This document shows positions 1 to 12,521 of a stretch of 64,000 nucleotides of DNA, one piece after another (the stretch's first letter is position 1; each line of letters starts with the position of its first letter). The notes under the pieces were generated by a model. The model saw nothing but the letters and a program-made list of their open reading frames with translations, was not told the DNA's origin and ran no database searches. The DNA comes from Sclerotinia nivalis (Eukaryota > Ascomycota > Leotiomycetes > Helotiales > Sclerotiniaceae), in the NCBI GenBank assembly GCA_029531795.1, contig JAPEIS010000003.1:2852001-2916000 (forward strand), read 5' to 3'. The translations under genes were made by a program, and so were the position numbers.

Positions 1-67
1 TCTTCCACAAATCAGATATCATGAGAACTCTACTGTATACCAGAAATAGCTTTCGTGATGTATGTTG

Positions 68-90
68 GATGTGATGTGATGTGATGTGAT
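68..90. repeat. (GATGT)n tandem repeat
   Basis: Four to five head-to-tail copies of GATGT. The same unit recurs at about 1082-1101. It is a simple pentanucleotide microsatellite in gene-free DNA. Confidence 0.85.
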
Positions 91-517
91 CTGAGGAGTA
101 ATCTAGTGGGGTATCATACTGTACTGTGGAGATTCATGATGAAGGAGGTGCAAACAAAACGCGAGTTATAACCGAATATCATATTCCGTCGCACAATACC
201 ATGAATAGCATCGCAGCATAGAACTACGATAGGTATAATTACGCATACATTTCTCTTGCAATCTAATCGGAACGATTATCAACATCTATGGATAAATCTA
301 CACAAACATATATCTGCCTAGTACTTCGTACAGACAGCACATTCATGAACTTATCAACCCATCATCTAGAACCATCAAAACCGAAGTTCTAAAATTGGGG
401 GCTAATCAAACCTTGAGGTTAATAATATACCCCAGCACCTCCACCCAAATCTTTTAGGAAATCTTACGAGTGCACACCTATCAAGGATCCATCGTTTAAT
501 GCCCCAAGTATAGGATC

Positions 518-577
518 GGTACGGTACGGTACGGTAAATACCTTACCATCGTTCCTTCCTCAGGTACGGCACGGTAC
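518..577. repeat. GGTAC pentanucleotide cluster
   Basis: Three perfect GGTAC copies lie at 518-537. A second, imperfect block lies at 562-577. Each copy contains the palindrome GTAC. No gene overlaps it. Confidence 0.75.
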
Positions 578-1708
578 TTCTCGTATTGCGCTCCGTGTGG
601 TATAGATTCGGTACCTGGTACTTCCTTCCCCCTGTCTATTTAAAATCTCACTTGTGTAGTCATTCCTAATTCCTAATTTCTAAATTGCAACTACTTTTCT
701 TATATAAAAAATACGATGTGCAGCGCAATGCCTTGCCAAAGAAGGCTCACAGGAAAATACGAAGGTCCTGAGGTTATACCCTGTTTAGGATAAGCATTTT
801 TTAAATTCTATTCCATCCATCTCTCTCACGTATTTCACTATTTCTCACGTACAAACCATAAAATATATATATATATATATAGACCCCAAACTTGAGGCTC
901 ATTCGCTATCGTACAGAAAGACATGAGAGAGAAACAAACCCTGTCGCCACGCGTACTCCAGGCACGAAAAGCATGGGTGAGCACAAAAAACACATGTAAG
1001 AGATCGCAACACAGACTTGGATGGGATAGGGGGGAACACGTTTTTTTTTTCATGGGGTTTCGTGGTCGGAGTATGTACTGCGATGTGATGTGATGTGATG
1101 TAGAGTGGTGGGAGATGCAGTGGGATATGATAGGGCTGTGTTTTGTGTTTGGGAGTGATGAGATGATTTTTACTTCCATGGGTTCGGATGTAGAGTAGAG
1201 TGATGAATGGTATGGATGATGTGGGGGTTGATAAGCAGAGAGAATTGTTGCGGTGAAAGTGTTTGGTGTTTAGTTCTTACTTTGACGATGGATTGTATAG
1301 ATCGCCCACTAGGGAATGGGGAGTTTGAAGAGTAATGGTAATGGAAGTTAAGAGTCATACCGGATGAAAATGTTCGGGTAATGTAACCTAAAGATTATGT
1401 TATGGCATCACTCCTCAGTATACAGATTGAGAAATGCATGTTTGAATAGAGATCTGACCGGTGAAGAATGATATGATAGAAAGACCATTTATTAGTCTGG
1501 AGATATTTGAGTATTTGGAATAATGAAGATTGTAATTTGGAATCGAATGGAAATTTAAATTTTAGGATTTCTAAGCCTTCTTCCTAAGTATGGAAAGTGG
1601 TCGTGATCGATGGTAAGCAAATCCATTTCCATTTGTTTCCATACCAAACATCTAGAATCTCTCTGGAGCTAGAGCTTATAGAAGATTGGAAGGAAGTAAT
1701 TAGAATTA

Positions 1709-3109
1709 TCATGACTGCTTTGTCAAAGCACTTTTAAACACTGGACTTTCAATAACCTTTGACCAGTCATGTAACATTCTTGTATTAATGACGCTGAGAT
1801 GAACTTTTTCCCCAGCTCGATTAATCATCTCCGCTTCATATTTTGAAATGGCAGAACTTTGATGGACATCTGTCTTAAGTAATTCAACAAGATTGCCAGC
1901 ATCAAGTCATAGAATGGTTGAGACCTTGACCTCGTTCTTCGAAGAAGTCAGTATACATCTTCAAACGGACGATCAGAACTCACGATAACTCATTGGATGA
2001 GCAGAATCACCAGCCAACGTCACTCTTCCATTTCTATTATACCATCGATGACTTTCTTCCCTTGGGTCCCACACAGCAAGACCAAAATACCAAACTGGTT
2101 GATCTTCGGGTAACCATTCAAATGCACTTTTCCAAGGTTCCGCAAACCCCTTTCCCATTTCCTTAACTTGTTTTAGTCTTGCTGCATTATCAAATACTTT
2201 TGCTTCTTCATCTTGCGTTGCTATACTCGAATTCCATGAAATATAGAAGAAAAATGTCCAACTTTCTGGCTCTTCCGGATCCAGCGCATCTTGTAAACCA
2301 AAGAATGCAAAGAGGTTATCAGGATGTGGTGAAGCCAGGAATAGAGGATGAAATGAACGTAGAAAAAGAGCTTGTTCTCGAGTATATCTTGCTCGCACAA
2401 AAGTAGCCGCATATGGAAGTCGTGTATTCAACGAATGTTCAGGTCCAAGAAGTAGTCTCCTAACAGTTGACTTCGCACCATCTGCGCCTATCACCAATCT
2501 TCTTTTTATATATTGAACATCCTCGAAAACACATGTTACACTTTTTCCATCATGTTCATATATGATATTCTTCAATCGTTTATTCCATCTGATATCGAGG
2601 TCCTGGGCCAACAGCGCGCGAAGTTTGGATCGTCGGAGCCGGTGAAAGTATGGAATCTCTGGGGCAGACATGAGTTCTCCTGTTGAGCCATTGACAAACG
2701 ACAGAATATCGAGGGGTTTCGTAGGCGTGTGTGGATCGACTTGACAAAATTGTAATTTGGGGAGAGCAGATTCGGGTACTAGGGATTTCAAAATTTTCAT
2801 TCCCCAATGAATTCCCATATTCCAGTCCCGTTGTCCAGGAATTGAAAGATTGACATTTTTTTTTAAACACAATTGTTTGTATTCCTGCCTAATGTCGTAG
2901 TGAGCATTTGCGTATTGCTGGATCGTAGTTTTACCAACTTTGTTGAGGCCCTGTGCTATGGCTAGGCCTGTACACCCTGTGAGACATCATGAATAGTGAG
3001 TAAAGTATTCAATACGCAGTGACCATTTTCAGGGCAAGTATGTACCTGCTCCAATTATAATTACCAGGTTAGATGAATCTAGTGGAAAATCTTCAATATT
3101 TTACCCCAT
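1709..3109 (-). pseudogene. FAD-dependent monooxygenase (salicylate-hydroxylase-like), degenerate
   Basis: The reading is clearly a class A flavoprotein monooxygenase. It starts with a dinucleotide-binding motif (VIIIGAG, then GCTGLAIAQG across an intron near 2980-3050), continues with RDWNMGIHWG, a mid-protein VIGADGAKSTVRR block, and the second FAD motif GRVTLAGDSAHPM. Such enzymes hydroxylate small aromatic or polyketide substrates with NAD(P)H and O2. Three problems break the frame. The only fitting ATG (3109) is followed two codons later by TAA (3101-3103). A 46-nt intron-like segment after GLNKVG (about 2890-2935) cannot be removed without losing frame near an A-homopolymer at about 2857-2866. 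After a good 47-nt intron, QRGQGLNHSMT hits TGA, and deleting one base near 1904 restores DAGNLVELL and about 55 more residues to a stop at 1709. A relic is likelier than a working enzyme; sequencing error at homopolymers is the alternative. Confidence 0.75.
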
Positions 3110-3524
3110 AACTTCACTAAAATAATGATTGATGGATGCGACGAAGAAATATAAGAAGAATTGAACGTTTAATGGCCAGTCAAGGCTCGGAGATAGAATT
3201 GTCGTGATGATTGTGGAGGAAAACCGCCTACCTGGAACTATCCCATCTACGTTCACTACCTACCTACCTACCTCGGAACCTTATAAAGCAGCAGTACCGG
3301 GTATTGCATGAATCGAATATGAATCTAAATTATGATTAGATTTGATCAAGTAAAACGATATGTCTCGTATTACGTTCGTTAGGTGAAATCTTCAAGACAC
3401 GGGGAAGCGGCCCCGGAGGCGAGTTTTCCCCAATTGTTGTTTTAAAGAGATACATCCGGCCCAGTACCGTATGCGGATCTAAATCGCATTCTGACTTGCA
3501 GATTTGAAAGAAATTAATCGCAGG
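3110..3524. promoter_or_regulatory. Intergenic region between two divergent decayed genes
   Basis: This 415-bp spacer separates the monooxygenase relic (minus) from the methyltransferase relic (plus), so it was presumably a shared promoter. It contains a short CTAC/CTACC repeat near 3250-3272 and a GC-rich patch near 3405-3425. No specific factor site can be named with confidence. Confidence 0.4.
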
Positions 3525-5045
3525 ATGAACCCGGAATCATCTAAAATATCATTTCCTTCAACTTCTCTCTCGCCTCTCCTCTCAGAAACAGCTTCGGCGC
3601 ACGATTCGGCATTGAAATCATCGCTTTCGGAGTCGCACCAGGATGAATCAGATACCGATGCCGCGCCGAATACTCAAAGTATCGAGAATGACCACAGACA
3701 AGAAGAAGAGGTCTTTGACGATTATGATTCCGCGTTTGGCGGTTCCTTGATAGGTTGTGATACCAAAACTTTGGCTACTTACATTACAGACTACCGCTAC
3801 GAAAATGGTAGACGTTATCATGCTTACCAGGATGGAGAGTACTGGGTACGTGTGATTGTTGTTTGAGAATAGGATGGATACTGAAGTCTCGATAGGGCCC
3901 GAACGACGAACCTTCGAGTGATTCACAAGATCTTGCGCACCATATGTACTTGATGACGTTAGATGGTAAACTTCATTTAGCTCCATTGCAAGATCCACAA
4001 AATATTTTGGAGTGAGTATATTAGACTGATTAGTTTCGCTACTCCCTTTTTTTTCGATTTTCGATTCTTCGACATTTTACTCTATGTGTCGTGGAAATTT
4101 CTCAATCATACACACCTTCCGATTCTGGGCTTGCACTAATTCTTGCTAAAACAGTGTAGGAACTGGGAGGGATCTGGGCAATGTAAGTCTGACTCTGTGA
4201 AATAACCATGCCAGTTCGACCTGACTTTGTTCAGAGAAATGGCTGAAGCATATCCATCCGCATCTGTCATCGGCACCGAAATCTCGCCCATTCAACCCTT
4301 ATTCGTCCCAGCCAACTGCGCCTTCGAAGTTGAAGACCTAAATCTCGAATAGACCTATCCTAAAGGCCACTTCGACTTCATCCATATACGAGAATTATTT
4401 GGGTGTGTAATCGATTGGGACGTCTTCTTCTTAGAAACACTTTCATGCCTGAAGCCTGGTGGTTATGTTGAGATCTTAGAGCATAGCGTGTGTCCTGTCT
4501 CCGATGACGATACTGTAAATGAGAAAAGCTTCTTCACGGAATGGGGGAAAACAGTGATTGGCCTAGAGCAAAAGTTCGGGGAAAGCTCCACGATTTGGAA
4601 CGAGAGTATAGCTAGGATAGAAGCCGCGGGATCTGCAGATGTAGTGGAAGTAAGGTACAAGTGGCCTATGAATCCATGGCCAAGTCCTGAACATAGGACA
4701 CATGGTAATGATGGAGATAAGAGATGGGAAGTTTTGAAGGAATCGGGCCGGTGGAATCAGTATAGAGTTCATGAAGGAATTGAAGGATACATGATTAGAT
4801 TACTGACTGGTGTTAATGGTGTATGTCTACCTTTGCCGCTCTTCCATTTTGAAATTCTCTTTTACTGATGTGATATAGTGGACTTATGAAGCCACCCAGT
4901 TGTTCCTTGCTGAGATGAGGAAGGAGCTAAAGGACGAGAATATCCACGCTATCTTGATGTGTAAGTTTTCTTTCTTTTGCAAAATCCCAAGTCTGACGAT
5001 AGTAGTACCGTTGTGTATGGTCGTAGACCAGGAGGTGAATCGTGA
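3525..5045 (+). pseudogene. LaeA-like SAM-dependent methyltransferase, degenerate
   Basis: The product resembles the large fungal family of UMTA/LaeA-like class I methyltransferases. It has an acidic, Ser-rich N-terminus, then YRYENGRRYHAYQDGEYWGPND, an SAM-binding motif I (NILDVGTG..GIWAIEMAEAYP), IGTEISPIQP, FDFIHIRELFG, and LKPGGYVEILEH. Introns fit near 3846-3896, 4012-4155, 4179-4235, 4820-4879 and about 4959-5004. Two lesions sit in conserved places. In motif I the frame is lost: two bases appear missing between GTG and GIWAI near 4166, and the downstream exon reads correctly only in the shifted frame. At 4350-4352 a TAG replaces the expected Trp of the usual D/E-W-TYP motif. The TTG at 3504 is not needed as a start, since the ATG at 3525 is in frame. 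Lesions were judged against remembered family consensus, not an alignment. Confidence 0.75.
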
Positions 5046-7468
5046 TCGCCCAATGCCACTCTTTCTATGTCATAGCCAAAAACCGTCGAAATCATACACA
5101 ATGCAGTATGGTGCTAAGACTTTCCACATGTGTCGAGGATATCCTAAACATAACGCAGTTTATGTTCAATGAAACTTGCAGTTTATGGATGGCAAGCATA
5201 TCTCTTTTTAGCGCATGTCACTTGATCATGGGATATACCCTAATATTTTCCAACCAACTTGGTCAAAAACACAAAAGCAATTGGATGAGCCTTTCATGTA
5301 CATAATAGATTTCTCAATATTCATCCAAATTCGCAAGTTTTACGACTCCCATCAATGTGACCATGCAAAGACCAACCAGAGAGTGCTCACCGCGACTAGC
5401 ATGTGATACTTGCGAAATCAACGATTGGTGGCTATTAATCCCTCCCTTACTCTGCAACCTGACACGGATCATATCAGTCCCCAATCAATTGATTGGAAAG
5501 GAAAATATACGGGCCGCACAGGCTTTTTCGGGAAAGGGTAACCAAATAGGAAATTTGCGAAGAGAATAAGATGTGCAACAAAACCTTTGAGAGGAGAAGG
5601 ATTGGTGATGGTGGAAAGTCGGGATCGCGATAATAAGTGGGTGTACAAATTTGAATGGATTGACTTTAAGCTGTGCGAGAATTCCGTCTTTATGTCAAAT
5701 GAGAGAGAAGGTTACAATCATAAGTTGTAATTTTCGAGTTGTGATTTTTTGGTTAAAAGGTCACGTGGAGGTGTGTTTTTATCACTTGCTCGGGAATCAC
5801 CACGTGAGTGCTCTTTGGTGTATGTATCATATGCATAGGTACTAATAATCAATTCAATGGCTCAGTTGTGAATATGCCCACACTTCTATCTCAAACAACC
5901 AGAACTCTTTTGAGGAAACAACACTGCTTCGTGTTTCACTCTTCATTTTGGGGGTACAATGAGGCTGAAAGGCGGCGATGAGAACCTTCACTGTCGATGT
6001 CTTCAGCACGCCACCCCTTGGGGAGTAAGCAAAAGCAAAAGGCAAACGAGGAACCTGTGATTAGAAAGCTTTGGAAAAAAAACCGCGTCACGAAAATGAC
6101 TTACATCAACTCATTCAATGCTCTCATGGATGGTGTTCTGATAATATGAGTTTGTGGAAAGACTTGTCATGAAACACAAAAGAATATCAAGCTTCAAAGG
6201 ATCTACATAATTCTTCGGGGTTTTGATGTAGTATTTCGAGCTGGGGGAGAATATTTCGGGAAAAGGGAAGTCACGGATATATATCTTCATTCCATTCACG
6301 GTCCATTGGCTGCGACAGCCGCATTGGCTGCATTATCGGCATGCACGGATTCCTAGGACCGGGGATCTGCCTTCTGGCTATGTACCTCTATTACAGCAGC
6401 ACGAAGCACCCGAGATCTTCTAGTCTCCGCCATGTAACAGTCACCGCCGCCTTCATGAAAATCAGGCATCATTATGATAAGCAATTAAGTCACAAATTAT
6501 CCTAAAATCAAAATTATTGGATATCGGAAGAAGCGATCAATATTACGATCGGATTCGACAACAAGAGTCCAATGATAGAACCAGAAGTTTGGTCCTGAAA
6601 AGCTGGCCGGCAAGTTCCTGTTTCATATAGTTGCAGTAGGATAGAAAGTAAAGGTATTACCAACCGCCACCGTGGAACTATTCTTGAACTCTGTGCAAGG
6701 ACGAACCCGCCAGCAAGCTACGGGTTCTTCTGCTGCTAATTTGAGCCATTATTGGATTTTCTGGATAATTTCTCGAAACTTTGAAGCACAGGAAAAGACA
6801 CAATGTACAATGAAATCGATCTTGTGGCATATTAGCCACCATCTTCGCACAAAGTTTCATCCGAGTATTTATGGTATATATGGTTTCTCCGCAGGAACAT
6901 GTGATAGGATAGGAATTGTTATCAATGCGCCATTGTACCACAAATTTCTCTTGCGAAAGTTGCTCGGAATCTTTGGTATGGAGGTACAATACGTCTGTCC
7001 CCTGTGGTTTAGCTTGTGCTACTGGTGGTATTGCAGATACTGCATGCATTTTTGACAAATGCATGAATAGGCGAAATATAGCAGCTCTTGGGATATTTTG
7101 ACATGTTGAGATGTTGATGGGGCTCGGAATCTGCCAAGAGATGTCTCTCGAGATAGCTCAGAAGTGTTATATTCAGCCATTGTTACCTAAGAGTGTTATT
7201 CCGCGGATCGAAATCACCACAAAAAGAAAATTCAGGGTAAGTCTACTCAACGATAGCAGGTGAGCCCTGCTCGAAGCTTAGAGGGATTCATACGGATAGG
7301 CAATGCCCCATCTCGGCGCGATCTTGTTTTTTGGTTTCACTTTCTCTTCCTCTTCCCACAGGACTGGTATGGACGACACGACACAATCATTCTATCTTTG
7401 TCTCTTATCTCCTTCTAATCGTTTTTATACTAAGCCGTGCAATTTGTCTCCTCTGATTGCGAGCGATA
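5046..7468. other. 2.4-kb gene-poor spacer
   Basis: Frames of 60-128 codons occur on both strands, including a mutually antisense pair at 6672-7064. None shows a recognisable domain, good start context or exon structure. The last few hundred bases (about 7250-7468) are pyrimidine-rich and probably form the promoter and 5' leader of the histidine kinase gene. Confidence 0.5.
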
Positions 7469-10400
7469 ATGCCGTCTTTCGCTGATCAACCAGAGGAAGT
7501 CAAGACTCGAGAGAGGAAAAGAGTGAGAAATCTTCTCAGGTAAATAAGTCAACAATTCATTGATTGGGACAAATTAACCGTTAGTTCTATATTAGATATT
7601 ATACACCAGAGAAATGGAAACTTACGCGGGAGAGTGAAGACGACGATTTTGAAAGAAATGGGCGCGGGCTGCCAGAAACAACATGTGAAGCTGAAGAACA
7701 ACCACATATAGAAGAAGATCCCAAAAAAGCCGAGAAGGGGGGACCCGATCCTTCGAAACGACTTCGTCATGATCCTACATTGACAGCATTTGCGCAGCTC
7801 GGCGCATATCGATTGAATACTGAAAGGTCTTTCATATCTCTGATGGATTCGCACAACCAATACATCATTGCAGAAGCAACAAGGAGTGTTTCCCTACACA
7901 CTAGAGACCTCACAAAACCTGGTGACGAAATATTTCTTGGGGCTCGCATCCTCGATATGCATTGGGGGATATGCCCAAATACTATTCAAATTTTCACAGC
8001 TAAAGACGACACGGGAAATGTGAAAACTAACCTTGTTACCGCGAATCAGACTCGTTATGTAATGAACGATCTTGCAGCCATCGAAAAGTACAAAACGCGC
8101 CCTTATATTGCCGAATGGCCATATATGAGATATTATGCCGAGGTTCCTATCTACAGTAAGTTTTCTACTTTTCATTTATTGAACATAATCATTCCTCTCC
8201 ATTATATTGGGCATTTCAAAATGAGCTTCTACAAGTCCCAGTTTCAATGTCAGTTTTTGAACATTCCAAATCAAGTCACACGTGCCATACTTCTTGATCT
8301 AAGGCACAAATTGCATTTCTTTCTCTAGACACTCCATCAGATCGACATCTTTTAAGTGTTTAGAATCCGAGGGATACCCCTTTATCTTAAAAGCGATTCT
8401 GACTTTATCACTATTAGGTCCGGAAAATATTGTGATTGGAACCTATTGCGTGGTCGACAATAAACCACGATATGAAGGGTTGGATGATGATGGACTTGAG
8501 ATATTAAATGAAATCGCAAAAGCAATTATGAGACATCTTGTACTTATCGAGAAACAAGACCATTTGGAACGGGGTGAGAAGATGGTAAAAGGCTTGGGAC
8601 TATTTGTGGCCGGCAAGTCCAACCTGGGCGAAGGTTTGGAAAATCATTCTCCAAACGAAACAAATCCTCAAAATGAGTCCAATTCTCGTGCAGTCGATAC
8701 GACCGGAACAGCCTCCATATCTCGGAAACAAACGGATATATGCCAAACACAGATAAATTCTGCTAGCACACCAAATCAGACCAAAGGATCATCTTGCTTT
8801 TCCGGGTTCGACAAACCTACAATGATGGAGAAAAATAGGCCGAGTATGAGTAGAAGCTCTTCAGCAGAATCTGCTCGACAAGCATCTTTTGCTAGCACAA
8901 GACTCAAACAGTTGTTCTCCCGAGCAAGTCAACTCATACTTGAGGCCATGAGTCTTGATGGAGTTGTCTTTGTTGATGCATGTTTCAGAGATTCGGCAAG
9001 TAAAATTGCATCCAAAAATAAGTTTCTTCCCGGTGTTTGTCTCAATGGTTCTCAAGACGGGGCTCAGAATGGAAATGGAATCAAAGCACCACTCTTCCTG
9101 ATTGATATGAAGTCTGAAGGAAAACGAGCAGTCAAGCCTCTAACAAGTGATTTGTTAGGATGCAAAGTCAGACGCCATCAGAATTCCTCTCAACTAGATG
9201 ACCTTACAGACATTACACTCTTACAGGCGACGGTGAAAGGGCTGATGACATGCTATACTCAAGGTCGGATGTTTGTTTGCCATGAAGATGGTTCTTTGGA
9301 TCTTGATTTGGAGCCCGAGCCACTCGAAGTTTGCGAAAATGGAAATATGGAGCCCGATAGAACAGTTGTCGCAGCTTGGGTTGCCGAGCTGATGAACATT
9401 TGTCCGGGAGCACGGACTATCGTTTTCTTCCCTCTGAGAGATCCACAGCGAGAGTAAGTATTCGAAATATGCCACCAAATTTTGGTGGTGCTCATATTGT
9501 CTTGATGTTGAGAGACATGAAGTCCTGCCTACGAGTCTCATCAAAATTTAAAATAGCCCCCTCCTTTTTCTCGCTAATTATCTTCAACTATAAAGTCCGT
9601 GGCTAATCATACACATAGTCAATGGTTTGCTGGAAGCTTTGCTTGGACAACGAAAAAGCTTAGAATCGTGACTCCAGAAGATCTCACATATCTTACAGCT
9701 TTCGGGAACTGTATCATGGCTGAAAAGTCTCGTCTGGATTCCGAGCTAGCAGATCGTGCCAAATCAGATTTCATCTCTGTAATATCTCACGAATTGCGTT
9801 CTCCACTCCATGGGGTCCTAGCCAGTGCAGAAGCTCTTCGGGATACATCGACTGGAGATGAGCAAGATGATATGATTCGTTCTATAACGATATGTGGCGA
9901 GGTTTTGCTAGACACTATGGATCACATGTAAGAAGAGGTTCAATACACGAAGTAAAATATTTCTGACTCAAATAACAGCCTAGATTATGCGAAAATTGCA
10001 AATAAAGGGGAGACCAAGGACATGAAGGATCTTCCTGTACAATCCAACGGCCCAAATACGGATTTTGACCTTAGTAACCTCATTGAGACTGTCGTTGAGG
10101 GGGTTTCCGCGGCACAAAGCTTTAGACAATTAACCTTCGAGGGTCCGCTTTCCATTGATACTAATGGCCTAGATATGAATGTCGATGAGAATGGTCTGTC
10201 AGATAGTGTTGTGATTGTTTTGGAAATCGATTGGCAAATTTCGTGGGCATTCAATTCTCAAATAAGTAGCTGGAGAAGGATTTTCATCAACCTTTTCCAG
10301 AATGCATTAAAGTACACTGAATTTGGGTACGTCCATGTTCGTTTGACAGCACATCAATCTATTGATGGCCCAGTGGCGAAGTTATCTATCATAGACTCTG

Positions 10401-12521
10401 GGAAAGGAATATCGAATGATTATTTGAAATACGAACTATGGACTCCTTTTGTACAAGAAGATCCTATGAGTATTGGTACAGGACTAGGTCTCAGCATCGT
10501 TGGTAAATTAGTCCAGGAACTCGACGGGACAATTGATATATTAAGCACAGTTGGTGCAGGTACAGCCGTTCAAGTGGAGATTCCTGTTAAGAATTCAATA
10601 CCATCTGATGAAGACGAAGAGACAGAAAGTAACAAATTAATTCGGAAGACAAAAGAACGCTGTCGCGGGCTTTCGATGTGTCTTCTAGGGCTTGATAACT
10701 ATCCCGACCCTTGCGAGATTCCGACAGATGCGCGCTCTGCAAAGGAAAGGAAGATGACTGCGATCAAGTCTGCATTGATAAACTATGCTGGTGATTGGTT
10801 TGGAATGGTTATACGGAAAGCTTGCTCTGGCTTTTCTACTGATGGTGTTATTTTTGTTTGCCTGAAATCACAACTTCAATTCGCGGACCGCACTAGACAC
10901 AAGCCTTTGATTGTGTTCGAGGATAATATGAGAGCAGCAAATAAAGAAGACGGTGTTTTTTATTTGACACAACCGTAAGTGGAATACCAGCCCTTGCAAG
11001 ATGGTCTCCATTTAGAAGTCTAGTGGACAGGCATGGATCTTCTCCCTACCATGTCATGAATGTCACTTGAAAAACGATAGTTCTAATTCCTTCATAGTGC
11101 CGGCCCTTTCAAACTAGCAAGAATCTTAGGGCAATGTATCGACTACCTGCACTCTGCAGGCTCCATACCAAACATCATTGAGCGATCCAGCATGTCATCT
11201 AGAGTACCATCCAGCACAAGCTCACCTTCGATGCTCACACCATCTACCAACGGATATCCCGATTCTAAGACTATTAAAGTCTGCCGAAAATATGTTGATA
11301 ATGAGGAACGACCGAATTTAGATTCACGTCAAAACTCGAGCGAATCTACCGAGTCGGCGAGACCCAAATTCGATGCACGTAAACATTCAAGTGAATCTAC
11401 CGACTCGGCGGTGGATATGAGAACAAGTGAAGAGCCTATCGCGACTTATCATTCGTTTCCTTTTCCAGCGGCGTTGCCGCCGCGGCCGAGGAAAGAAAGC
11501 GAGGTGCATATGCTGGATAATATAGAAGAGAAGTCGAATGAAGAGCCCATGGTACTCGACAAGAGTTTTTCTTCTAAAGCAGCCGCGAGTTCAGATAGGG
11601 TTACGGTTTTAAAGAAGCCACTATCTGTTATTCAGGAGCCCATAGTACCTGATAAAAATGTTGTTCTGAAAGCCTCCCCCGTTTTGGAGACGCTTGCCGC
11701 TGATGAGAAGACCACTGTTGTTCTTGAGAAATCTTCGACTGTCGAAAAGCCTGTAGTCATTGGGAAAGCTGCAATCATTGAACAGGATTTTATCAGCGAA
11801 AAGGCTCCAGCCATTGATAAGCCTGCAATCATCCAAAATGCTATAATCAGCGAAAAGCCTATCGTCCCCGAGAAACCTGCAGTCCTGCAGATTGTTAAGG
11901 TAGAACCAACACTAGAACCTCCAATCACACCCGCTATGGAGAAGTCTGCACGCACAGTTGTTCTTCTAGTCGAGGACAACGTAATCAATCTGAAAGTAAG
12001 TCTGATACTACCTGGTATACGGAAACATTCTAATGCACTACCAGGTGCTTGTCCACAGCATGAAGAAATTGAAGGAGGACTATGATACTGCATCAAATGG
12101 TTTACAAGCATTTGAGAAATACAAAAAAGCGCCCGGGACCTTCAAAATAATATTTATGGGTAATTGCTCCTCTTTTCCTTCCCTCATCCCTCTCTCTCCT
12201 CCAACAATCCATCCACCTCAAACCTATTCCCTCATAATACACATGACTAACTCCCAGCCCTACCGTATAGACATCTCCATGCCCATAATGGACGGCCTAA
12301 CCTCCACACGCCACATCCGCGAATACGAAAGCACACATGGATTAAACAGAGTGAGAATCGTAGCATTAACGTGTTTTGGAACGGAAGAACATAGGAGGGA
12401 TGCGGCGATGAGTGGGGTGGATTTGTTTTTGACTAAACCTATCAATTTGAAATCGCTGAAGCCGGTTGTGGATTTAGATCCGGAGGGTGTGAGGGGTGGG
12501 GTGATGGGGGAGAGTATTTAG
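7469..12521 (+). CDS. Hybrid sensor histidine kinase (GAF-HisKA-HATPase-receiver)
   Basis: Eight exons join into about 1411 residues: 7469-7539, 7596-8155, 8418-9453, 9619-9927, 9979-10974, 11098-11995, 12045-12159, 12271-12521. The N-terminus (RERKRVRNLLRYYTPEKW, then DPTLTAFAQLGAYRLNTERSFISL) is a GAF-type sensor region typical of soluble fungal hybrid kinases. The dimerisation and phosphoacceptor motif is SVISHELRSPLHG (His near 9789). The ATP-binding domain shows an N box (NLFQNALKYTEFG), a DSGKG box and GTGLGLSIVG. A long Ser/Glu/Lys/Pro-rich linker follows. The receiver carries LVEDNVINL and MDISMPIMDG, where the phosphorylatable Asp is split by the last intron, and ends with the conserved Lys in FLTKPI. 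No membrane segment or histidine phosphotransfer domain is visible. By family knowledge it should feed the YPD1-type phosphorelay; its signal is unknown. The 262-nt second intron is unusually long for this gene. Confidence 0.9.

Larger units (their letters stand above)
1..1708. other. Gene-free, repeat-rich left flank
   Basis: No convincing gene is visible. Open frames here are short and made of repeats, for example a His/Ser/Ile-rich minus-strand frame at 838-1179. The stretch holds short tandem repeats: GATGT units at about 68-90 and 1082-1101, GGTAC units at about 518-537 and 562-577, and an AT dinucleotide run near 863-881. It lies downstream of the decayed monooxygenase. Confidence 0.6.

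Noticed and set aside
838..1358. His/Ser/Tyr-rich minus-strand frames
   Set aside because: Translations of ATGTG and TA repeats, with no coding signature.
6672..7064. Overlapping 127- and 128-codon frames on opposite strands
   Set aside because: Neither has a domain, splice signals or a good start context. Each could be the shadow of the other, and both may be chance.
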